From Deltaproteobacteria bacterium (GTDB lineage Bacteria > Desulfobacterota_B > Binatia > UBA9968): DNA of 5,051 bases. Within the stretch, counting starts at the first letter, position 1; every line of letters starts with the position of its first letter. The notes under the pieces are model-generated. The model was given only the letters and a program-made list of their open reading frames with translations. It made no database searches and had not been told where the DNA came from. This document shows positions 1 through 4,887 of this stretch, in pieces. Location of the stretch: the NCBI GenBank assembly GCA_016193385.1, contig JACPSF010000463.1:1-5051 (forward strand). Direction: 5' to 3'. A program made the translations under genes and the position numbers.

Positions 1-1
1 C

Positions 2-889
2 TATGATCTCTATGCCCGAACTATCGCCCGCCAGATGGGCAAGCAGATCCCCGGAAATCCCAACATCATCGTCGAAAACATGGTCGGAGCGGGAGGCCTG
101 ATCTTGGCCAATTATCTCTACAGGGCCGCCAAACCTGACGGGCTGACGATAGGGCATTTCATCGGCGGTCTCTACATTCAACAGGTCCTGGGAAAACCGG
201 GAATCGAGTTTGACGCGCGCAAGTTCGAATACCTGGGGGTTCCAACCCAGGACCACTACATGACCGGGCTGTCGCGAGACAGCGGCATTACGACCGCCGA
301 GCAGTGGCTGGCGGCCAAGACGCCGGTCAAAATCGGCGGCATCGCGCCCGGCACCGCGACCTCGGACATCCCCAGGATTCTGGCGGCAACGCTTGGTCTT
401 CCGCTTCAGGTGGTCGACGGATACAAGGGAACTTCCCAGGTTCGCCTGGCTTTCAATAGCGGCGAGGTGCAGGGTCTTGCCAATGGCTGGGAATCGTTCA
501 AGTCGACCTGGCGCGCCGAGCTTGAGTCCGGGAAATTGGTTGTGGTTCTGCAAAATGTCCCCAAACCACACCCGGATCTGCCGAAGGTCCCCGTGGATAT
601 TGCATATGCGAAGACAGAGGAGGCGCGCAAGCTGCTCACGGTGGGTGTCCACAGCCTCGGGCCCACAGCTCGCCCGTTTGTTCTCCCTCCCGGGACGCCT
701 AAAGATCGCGTGCAAATGCTGCGTAAGGCCTTTATGGCAACGATGAAGGATCCGGAATTTTTAGCTGATGCACAAAAGGCCAAATTGGACATTACTCCGG
801 CAGACGGCGCGGAGTTGGAGCGGAACGTAAAGGAGATTTTTAGCCTGGAGCCTGAGCTTGCGGCAAAACTCAAGGAAATCCTTAAATAG
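2..889 (+). CDS. TctC/Bug-family tripartite tricarboxylate transporter substrate-binding protein, 5'-partial
   Basis: This is a periplasmic receptor of the TctC (Bug) type, which captures a small carboxylate or similar ligand for a TctAB membrane pump or for signalling; the ligand cannot be read from sequence. The frame is open from base 2 (YDLYARTIARQMGK) with no start, so the window begins inside the gene. Alignment by eye to the next gene shows about 46 residues missing: the signal peptide and the SPGGG loop. Visible family landmarks are NIIVENMVGAGG, the AKPDGLTIG motif, FEYLGVP, the GYKGT turn before a GEVQG segment, and LPPGTPKDRVQMLRKAF near the C-terminus. The visible 295 codons plus the missing part give about 341 residues, the same as its two paralogues here. 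An internal ATG at 35 is a methionine inside the conserved domain, not a credible start. It lies 43 bp before the next gene on the same strand, so co-transcription is likely. Family assignment is firm; substrate is unknown. Confidence 0.9.
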   Translation, partial: YDLYARTIARQMGKQIPGNPNIIVENMVGAGGLILANYLYRAAKPDGLTIGHFIGGLYIQQVLGKPGIEFDARKFEYLGVPTQDHYMTGLSRDSGITTAEQWLAAKTPVKIGGIAPGTATSDIPRILAATLGLPLQVVDGYKGTSQVRLAFNSGEVQGLANGWESFKSTWRAELESGKLVVVLQNVPKPHPDLPKVPVDIAYAKTEEARKLLTVGVHSLGPTARPFVLPPGTPKDRVQMLRKAFMATMKDPEFLADAQKAKLDITPADGAELERNVKEIFSLEPELAAKLKEILK

Positions 890-915
890 GAGGGTTTTTG
901 GCGTAACGGAATCAC

Positions 916-924
916 AAGGAGGAG
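916..924 (+). promoter_or_regulatory. Strong Shine-Dalgarno for the second TctC gene
   Basis: AAGGAGGAG lies 8 nt before the ATG at 933 and is a near-perfect match to the anti-Shine-Dalgarno sequence. It fixes the start at 933 rather than at the in-frame ATG at 858, which lies inside the previous gene and would place a spurious extension ahead of an obvious signal peptide. Confidence 0.75.
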
Positions 925-932
925 AAACGAAA

Positions 933-1964
933 ATGTTGAAGAAACTTCTCTCCCTGATTGCGGCTGCAGCCGTTTTTTTGGGCGCCAACAGTGCTTCCGG
1001 GGCATCGACAGACGATTTTTATAGGGGCAAGACCGTGCGCTTTGTCGTGGCGTTCAGTCCCGGAGGAGGATTTGACACCTACACCCGGGCCATTGCACGC
1101 CACTTCGGCAAGCACGTTCCGGGAAATCCATCAGTCGTCGTCGAGAACATGACGGGGGCCGGCGGCATCATCCAGGCCAACTACTTCTACCAGAGGGCCA
1201 AGCCCGACGGGTTGACGATCGGGAACAACATCGGCGGGTTGATCCTGCAACAGATCATGGGGGCGAAAGGCATCGAATTTGACGGCCGGAAATTCGAGTA
1301 TATCGGTGTCCCTGCGGTGGATAATCCGGTTTGTGCCCTCAGCAAAGCGAGCGGCATTACGAGCTTGGAGAAGTGGTTCGCCGCTGACAAGCCCGTGAAG
1401 CTGGGCGGCGTGGGACCTGGGGGGACCGCCTCGGACGTCGCCCGGGCCTTGAAGGCGGCCCTCGGTCTACCGATCCAGGTGATCGACGGGTATAAAGGTA
1501 CGGCGGACATTCGCCTGGCAGCCGAAAGCGGCGAGCTCGCTGGCGGGTGCTGGGCATGGGAGTCGATCAAGGTCATGTGGCGCAAAGGGCTGGAGGCCAG
1601 GGAGGTTTCCGTAGTGGTCCTAGTGATGCCGAAAAAGCATCAGGAGCTTCCAAATGTTCCGCTCGCGCTTGATTTCGCCAAGACCGACGAGGCTCGGCGC
1701 ATTCTCAAGTATGGGGTCCACGATACCGCCGTTCTGACCCGACTCTATTTCTTGCCCCCGGCGACTCCGAAGGAGCGCGTGCAGCTTCTGCGCAAAGCCT
1801 TTTTGGACACTTTGAAGGATGCCGAGTTCCTGGCCGAGGCGAGCAAGTCAAAGCTGGACATCGACCCGGTAGGCGGGGAGGAGATCGAGAATGTCGTCGC
1901 CGATCTTTTCAAGCTGGACGCGGGGATGGTGGCGAAGCTGAAGAGCTTCCTGGTACCAAACTAG
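933..1964 (+). CDS. TctC/Bug-family tripartite tricarboxylate transporter substrate-binding protein
   Basis: This is an exported solute receptor of the TctC/Bug family, 343 residues, complete. The N-terminus MLKKLLSLIAAAAVFLG is a classic Sec signal peptide with two lysines, a hydrophobic core and likely cleavage near residue 24 (SASGA|STDD). The mature protein starts with DFYRGKTVRFVVAFSPGGGFD; the SPGGG loop (residues 42-46) and the Asp two residues later form the ligand-binding edge of lobe 1 in this family. Next come VVVENMTGAGG, AKPDGLTIG, FEYIGVP, GYKGT and the C-terminal helix region ATPKERVQLLRKAF. It follows its partial paralogue after 43 bp, suggesting an operon of duplicated receptors. 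No TctA/TctB gene is seen within the window. It differs from its neighbours in the segment after GYKGT (GELAGGCWAWES against GEVQGLANGWES and GEIDGTTWGWDS), which may reflect a different ligand. Family is firm; ligand and partner are unknown. Confidence 0.93.
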   Translation: MLKKLLSLIAAAAVFLGANSASGASTDDFYRGKTVRFVVAFSPGGGFDTYTRAIARHFGKHVPGNPSVVVENMTGAGGIIQANYFYQRAKPDGLTIGNNIGGLILQQIMGAKGIEFDGRKFEYIGVPAVDNPVCALSKASGITSLEKWFAADKPVKLGGVGPGGTASDVARALKAALGLPIQVIDGYKGTADIRLAAESGELAGGCWAWESIKVMWRKGLEAREVSVVVLVMPKKHQELPNVPLALDFAKTDEARRILKYGVHDTAVLTRLYFLPPATPKERVQLLRKAFLDTLKDAEFLAEASKSKLDIDPVGGEEIENVVADLFKLDAGMVAKLKSFLVPN

Positions 1965-2013
1965 CTTCTCTGGGCGCGCAGTATTGTGTCCGTACGCCGC
2001 GGAAGCGGTGCAA

Positions 2014-2073
2014 CTAGCCGGTTAAAGTCCGGCGCGGGGAATTACCGGTTCACCCCGCTAGCGAAGATCCGGT
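2014..2073. other. Cluster of short GC-rich hairpins downstream of the second TctC gene
   Basis: Two adjacent perfect hairpins are visible: GCCGG/CCGGC (2017-2021 with 2029-2033, 7-nt loop) and GCGGGG/CCCCGC (2034-2039 with 2053-2058, 13-nt loop). An outer CTAGC/GCTAG pair (2014-2018 with 2057-2061) and an ACCGG/CCGGT pair ending in TTTT (2044-2048 with 2069-2073) could form alternatives. The cluster begins about 50 bp past the stop of the upstream gene, so it could serve as a transcription terminator, although no long T tract follows the main stems. The segment GGTGCAACTAGCCGGTTAAA also faintly resembles the 5' end of bacterial group II introns, but no intron-encoded protein follows. Confidence 0.35.
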
Positions 2074-2076
2074 TTT

Positions 2077-2108
2077 GGGGATGGGGTCGGATGGGGATGG
2101 GGTCAAAT
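2077..2108 (+). repeat. 16-bp imperfect tandem duplication at the edge of the palindromic repeat
   Basis: GGGGATGGGGTCGGAT (2077-2092) is followed directly by GGGGATGGGGTCAAAT (2093-2108); 14 of 16 bases match. The second unit runs into the left end of the 72-bp palindromic repeat, so the first looks like a stub of a second repeat end, left by slippage or by an adjacent lost copy. Confidence 0.6.
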
Positions 2109-2167
2109 CTTTTGTTATTGGTTCTTCCGTTAAGCCGCTCTAGGAATTAGTCAACAAAAGATCTGAC
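2099..2167 (+). repeat. Palindromic REP/MITE-like repeat, copy 1 (right end clipped)
   Basis: The left arm is GGGGTCAAATCTTTTGTT (2099-2116) and the right arm is AACAAAAGATCTGAC (2153-2167). The arms are inverted repeats with one internal mismatch around a 36-nt centre. Compared with copy 2 at 3609-3680, this copy has only two base changes (2133 and 2147) over 69 positions and the same orientation, but its last CCC is replaced by GGG, where the sequence enters the epimerase remnant. Repeats with GGGGTC...GACCCC ends are known near REP-associated tyrosine transposases (IS200/IS605-related, Y1 family); no such transposase is present in the window, so these would be non-autonomous copies. The hairpin could also stop transcription. 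Confidence 0.8.
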
Positions 2168-2432
2168 GGGCGAGTGGAGTTTCAATATCGGAACGGGGAA
2201 GGCGTGGACGCCGCGCGACTTCTTAAACGCGGCGGCAAAAATGTTTCCGAACCATAAGATCCAGCTCGGTCCCGGTCCCGGCACATTAGGCCGAAGCAAG
2301 CAGGGCTACTGCGTCTTCGATATTTCGGCGGCGAAAAAGCACCTTGGCTACGAGCCTGTATACGACGTGGAGCGAGGCGTGCGCGACTATGTGGCGACGC
2401 TGGACAAAATCCCTCCCTTCCCAGCTTACTGA
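2168..2432 (+). pseudogene. 3' remnant of an NAD-dependent epimerase/dehydratase (extended SDR) gene
   Basis: The frame encodes about 87 residues resembling the C-terminal part of extended short-chain dehydrogenases such as nucleotide-sugar epimerases: EWSFNIGTGKAWTPRDFLNA (the usual FNxGxG turn after the substrate region), then FDISAAKKHLGYEPVYDVERG, with a helical end RDYVATLD. The frame can be followed upstream only to the edge of the palindromic repeat; a TAG in the repeat (2148-2150) closes it. The Rossmann nucleotide-binding half, with GxxGxxG and the YxxxK active site, is absent, so the product cannot be a working enzyme. An internal ATG at 2241 could yield 63 residues but has no convincing ribosome binding site. 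Its TGA overlaps the stop of the convergent TctC gene by 7 bp. Loss of the 5' part probably occurred by insertion of, or recombination at, the repeat. Confidence 0.75.
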
Positions 2433-3451
2433 AAAAGAATGGTTTTCAACTTCGCGAGCACCGCGGGATCCAGGTTGAAAATCCCTTCTACGATGTTTCG
2501 CATTTCCTCCGCCGTCACCGGCGCGAGGCCGATCTTTGCTTTGTCCGCTTCGGCGATGAACTCGGGGTCTTTAACGGTTTGTTGCAAGGCTTTCCGCAAA
2601 ATCTGCCCGCGATCGCTCGGCGTGCCCGGCGGGAGCGCCAGTGTTTTAGTGATCTTGCTCGGATAGTGAATGCCGAATTCGATTAACTGTTTGGCGTCCG
2701 CCGTTTTCGCAAAATCGATGGCGAGCGGGACCTGGGGCAAGTCAGGAAACGGTTTCGGCACCGCCTGCAGCACGATCTTAACGGCGCCCGACTGAATCGC
2801 TTTCTGCCAGGTGCCGCGCATGGAGTCCCAACCCCACGTCGTGCCGTCGATCTCTCCGCTTTCGACGGCGAGGCGCATGTCCGCCGTTCCCTTATAACCG
2901 GAGATGATCTGGATCGGCAAATTGAGCGCCGCCTTGATAACCTTGATGACGTTGTCCGTGCCGAAGGCGCCCGGCCCAGTCGTTCCGAGCTTGACCGGGG
3001 TTTTCGCCGCGAACCATCTGTCCATGCTGGCAATGCCGCTCGCCTTGGTCAACGCGATCGCGCTCTCATCGCGCGCCACCGCGCCGACGAAAACAAATTT
3101 TCGCACGTCGAACTCGATGCCTGGCTGACCCATCACCTGGCTGTACGCGAAGCCGCCGCTGAAGTGCCCGAAGGTGAGCCCGTCGGGCTTGGCGACTTTG
3201 AAAATGTGATTGGCGGCGAGCAAACTTCCGGCGCCCGTCATGTTCTCGACGATGATCGTCGGGCGGCCGGGGATGTATTTCGGCATGTGCCGCGAAAGCA
3301 TTCTCGCCAAAGCGTCGTACCCGCCACCGGGAGAAAACCCCACAATGATGCGGATCGTCTTGCCTTCGTAAAAGTCACTCTGGGCAGCCGAGATTCCGGG
3401 GACGCATACCATCCAGGCGATGATCGCCGATATAGAGACGGCCTTGTTCAT
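2426..3451 (-). CDS. TctC/Bug-family tripartite tricarboxylate transporter substrate-binding protein
   Basis: This is the third exported receptor of the same family, 341 residues from the ATG at 3451. A GTG at 3457 is also in frame, but the AGGAAGGAG ribosome binding site lies only 3 nt from it and 9 nt from the ATG, so the ATG is preferred. MNKAVSISAIIAWMVCVPGISAA is a Sec signal peptide, with cleavage likely around residue 23. The mature part opens DFYEGKTIRIIVGFSPGGGYD, followed by TIIVENMTGAGS, AKPDGLTFG, GTTGPGAFGTDN, GYKGT and LPPGTPSDRGQILRKAL. GAGS replaces the GAGG of the other two copies. Unlike them it is on the minus strand and monocistronic as far as can be seen, with its own promoter and a candidate operator upstream. 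It lies between two direct copies of the palindromic repeat. No membrane subunits are adjacent, so the receptor probably works with a distant TctAB pair. The ligand is unknown. Confidence 0.93.
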   Translation of the reverse strand: MNKAVSISAIIAWMVCVPGISAAQSDFYEGKTIRIIVGFSPGGGYDALARMLSRHMPKYIPGRPTIIVENMTGAGSLLAANHIFKVAKPDGLTFGHFSGGFAYSQVMGQPGIEFDVRKFVFVGAVARDESAIALTKASGIASMDRWFAAKTPVKLGTTGPGAFGTDNVIKVIKAALNLPIQIISGYKGTADMRLAVESGEIDGTTWGWDSMRGTWQKAIQSGAVKIVLQAVPKPFPDLPQVPLAIDFAKTADAKQLIEFGIHYPSKITKTLALPPGTPSDRGQILRKALQQTVKDPEFIAEADKAKIGLAPVTAEEMRNIVEGIFNLDPAVLAKLKTILFQ

Positions 3452-3460
3452 CTTCACTCG

Positions 3461-3469
3461 CTCCTTCCT
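3461..3469 (-). promoter_or_regulatory. Shine-Dalgarno deciding the start of the third TctC gene
   Basis: Read on the minus strand, AGGAAGGAG ends 9 nt before the ATG at 3451 and 3 nt before the in-frame GTG at 3457. The spacing favours the ATG. Confidence 0.6.
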
Positions 3470-3487
3470 GCCTTGGTTCCGCCCTGC

Positions 3488-3516
3488 AAGCTAGTGGAAC
3501 GGCCCTTGCACGTCAA
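3488..3516 (-). promoter_or_regulatory. Sigma-70-type promoter of the third TctC gene
   Basis: On the minus strand TTGACG (3511-3516) is a five-of-six -35 box, followed after exactly 17 nt by TAGCTT (3488-3493), a weaker -10 box that keeps the first TA and the last T. Transcription would start near 3481, leaving a leader of about 30 nt that carries the ribosome binding site. Position and spacing make it the best promoter in the window; it is not experimentally supported. Confidence 0.55.
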
Positions 3517-3541
3517 GCGAAAAGCCGATCGGCCCTTTCGC
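3517..3541. promoter_or_regulatory. Candidate operator palindrome next to the -35 box
   Basis: A 25-bp imperfect inverted repeat has outer arms GCGAAA (3517-3522) and TTTCGC (3536-3541) around a perfect 10-bp palindrome GCCGATCGGC (3524-3533). It directly abuts the -35 hexamer of the minus-strand promoter, where a dimeric repressor or activator would act. No regulator gene is in the window. It could instead be a chance palindrome in GC-rich DNA, but the nested symmetry and the position are suggestive. Confidence 0.4.
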
Positions 3542-3608
3542 AAAAAGAACGGGAATCGAACGGGTCGCCCATTAGAACGCCGCGGCCACTGGAAATAAAC
3601 TTCGGGAT

Positions 3609-3680
3609 GGGGTCAAATCTTTTGTTATTGGTTCTTCCGTTAGGCCGCTCTAGGAAGTAGTCAACAAAAGATCTGACCCC
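3609..3680 (+). repeat. Palindromic REP/MITE-like repeat, copy 2 (full length)
   Basis: This is the intact 72-bp copy. Its left arm GGGGTCAAATCTTTTGTT (3609-3626) pairs with a right arm at 3663-3680 ending GATCTGACCCC, matching at 17 of 18 positions. A shorter inner pair CTTCC/GGAAG sits inside the 36-nt centre. It is in the same orientation as the copy at 2099-2167, offset by 1510 bp, and shares the preceding GGGAT. It lies 39 bp past the stop of the FNT gene, where the hairpin could also act as that gene's terminator. No transposase of its own is present. Confidence 0.85.
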
Positions 3681-3719
3681 TTCTACCTTCTCCTGTCTGC
3701 GAAGCTGCGCAGTCGCGAT

Positions 3720-4541
3720 TCATGAAGATTGACCTTCTCGCTTGCGCTTGCCTCGCAAGTAGGCGACCCAGTACACACCGGCTACCAGGAGGGTTCCGCC
3801 GACGATGTTGCCCGCGCTCACCACTACGAGGTTCCAGGCGACACCCGCGATCGACACCGCGCCTTGCTTATCTAGCGCCAAGCCGAAGGGCAGGAAGAAC
3901 CAGTTGGCGATCGAGTGCTCGAACCCGATGGCCACGAAGGCGGTAATGGGGAAGAGGATGGCCAGAATCTTGTCAGCCACGCTACGCCCGCCCATCGCGA
4001 GCCAAACTGCTAGACACACGAGGGCGTTGCACAGCAATCCGCGCGCGAAGGCTTCGCCAAGTGAAAGACCGGCCTTCGCACGAGCGATCTGGATTGCCGT
4101 TTCGCCCACGGCGCCACCGCCGAGACTGGCAATGTCGGCCCACACAACGAACAGAACCGTCCCCAAGCAACCGACCACGTTGCCAAGGTAGGCGAGGAGC
4201 CAGTTCCGCATGATGTCTCGGGTGCCGATTAGGCGGCTTGCCCAGGCCATCGCCAGAAGGTTGTTTCCCGTGAAAAGCTCGGCGCCGGCTACTACTACAA
4301 GAACCAGTCCGAGACAGAAACTCAGCCCGCCGAGTAAACGGGTAACACCGAAGCCAAGGCTGGCCTCGGTAACCACCACTGTGAAAAAGAGAGCGCCGAG
4401 CGAAATGAACGCCCCGGCGAGCACTGCCAGCGCGACAAGCGTGACGGTATCGGTCTGCGCCTTCGCAACGCCGAGGCGCTCGACCATGCGGGCAATCTCG
4501 CGCGGCGGGCGCGCGTCGGCCAAGTGCGGTGCTTTATCCAT
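3720..4541 (-). CDS. Formate/nitrite transporter (FNT) family channel
   Basis: This is an inner-membrane pentameric channel/transporter for small monovalent anions (formate, nitrite, hydrosulfide, acetate or lactate in different family members), 273 residues, a normal length. FNT landmarks are in order: VLAGAFISLG in the first membrane helix (about 32-56); the omega-loop motif ELFTGNN (88-94), whose Thr91 corresponds to the FocA gating threonine; RNWLLAYLGNVVG (112-124); Lys156 before helix 4; the CNALVCLAVW segment (171-180); FEHSIANWFFLP (207-218) with the central-pore histidine (His209); and NIVGG (245-249) near the last helix. Six membrane segments are expected, with a basic C-terminal tail (RGKRKR). 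The ATG at 4541 is the only start between the upstream stop and the first helix, but its ribosome binding site is weak. No pflB, nirBD, hydrogenase or sulfite reductase neighbour suggests the substrate, so formate versus nitrite cannot be decided. A transposase remnant lies directly upstream. Confidence 0.93.
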   Translation of the reverse strand: MDKAPHLADARPPREIARMVERLGVAKAQTDTVTLVALAVLAGAFISLGALFFTVVVTEASLGFGVTRLLGGLSFCLGLVLVVVAGAELFTGNNLLAMAWASRLIGTRDIMRNWLLAYLGNVVGCLGTVLFVVWADIASLGGGAVGETAIQIARAKAGLSLGEAFARGLLCNALVCLAVWLAMGGRSVADKILAILFPITAFVAIGFEHSIANWFFLPFGLALDKQGAVSIAGVAWNLVVVSAGNIVGGTLLVAGVYWVAYLRGKRKREGQSS

Positions 4542-4656
4542 TGAGATGGGTCCGGCTAACGAGGCGGTAGAAAAAGTGGGTTTTGAAAAGGCCTTCTATC
4601 GGCAGTGACCCTCGGCAAGAACTCCACTTTGATCTTTCCACCTTGTTTGTCCTTTT

Positions 4657-4797
4657 TCATGAACTCGCCTTGGTCATGGTTCGCCGGGGCTCCGTCTCGT
4701 CGTTGTGATAGCGCTGCTCGAAGAGAGATGAATCGAACTCGTTGTCGATCAGGTAATTGAGGGTGAAGTTTACAGCAGACGAAAGAAAGACGGAAGA
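4657..4797 (-). pseudogene. Decayed N-terminal fragment of an IS1182/DUF772-type transposase
   Basis: One minus-strand frame, closed by stops near 4798 and at 4657-4659, reads VNFTLNYLIDNEFD then SSLFEQRYHNDET. This resembles the N-terminal region of IS1182-like transposases (YLIDxExDLSxF...RYxNDETGAPAYDP). After NDET (about 4693) the expected GAPA continues only in the neighbouring frame (GAPANHDQ), consistent with loss of one base, and similarity then fades. There is no DDE catalytic core, no complete start and no visible terminal inverted repeats, so this is a dead fragment. The match is from remembered family motifs, not a search. It is the only recognisable coding trace in the roughly 340 bp between the FNT and DUF2442 genes. 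Confidence 0.45.
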
Positions 4798-4829
4798 AAT
4801 TTTTCACAGTTTGAGGGGTTTTCCTACAA

Positions 4830-4887
4830 GCTCAACGCTACGGCTCAGCGGTCCCTGCAGGCGACCCGCTGAAGCCGATGGTTAGGT
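4830..4887 (-). mobile_element. attC: Integron attC (59-be-like) recombination site
   Basis: On the minus strand the site begins with R'' ACCTAAC (4881-4887, consensus RYYYAAC) and ends with R' GTTGAGC (4830-4836, consensus GTTRRRY). Between them lie short non-pairing spacers (CAT and TAGC) and a 13-bp stem: L'' 4866-4877 extended inward pairs with L' 4841-4851 extended inward. Two unpaired bases, a T and a G, both sit on the L'' arm, like the extrahelical bases that set attC strand choice. A 9-nt loop containing TGCA closes the stem. The total length of 58 bp is within the family range. The TAA stop of the DUF2442 gene (4882-4884) lies inside R'', as is common in gene cassettes. No intI or attI is in the window. 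A simple terminator hairpin is the alternative, but there is no T tract and the R''/R' boxes would then be coincidental. Confidence 0.72.

Noticed and set aside
889..906. GGAGGG overlapping the first receptor's stop, followed by TTG GCG TAA, looking like a tiny leader frame.
   Set aside because: The spacing is only 3 nt and the frame is two codons; the true Shine-Dalgarno of the next gene is at 916-924.
3164..3598. 144-residue plus-strand frame opposite the third receptor.
   Set aside because: It lies antisense to a clearly conserved gene and across its promoter, with no recognisable domain.
4542..4575. GTTAGCC on the minus strand just upstream of the FNT start, resembling an attC R' box.
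   Set aside because: It breaks the GTTRRRY consensus at the sixth position, and no matching RYYYAAC box or paired stem is found in the preceding 150 bases, so a second attC is not supported.
4210..4608. 132-residue plus-strand frame antisense to the FNT gene.
   Set aside because: It mirrors the FNT coding strand, has Ser/Arg/Pro-rich shadow composition and no ribosome binding site of note.
4556..4659. Small minus-strand frame starting MKKDKQGG after a weak AAGG.
   Set aside because: It is the tail of the shifted transposase frame, has no family signature and a poor ribosome binding site.
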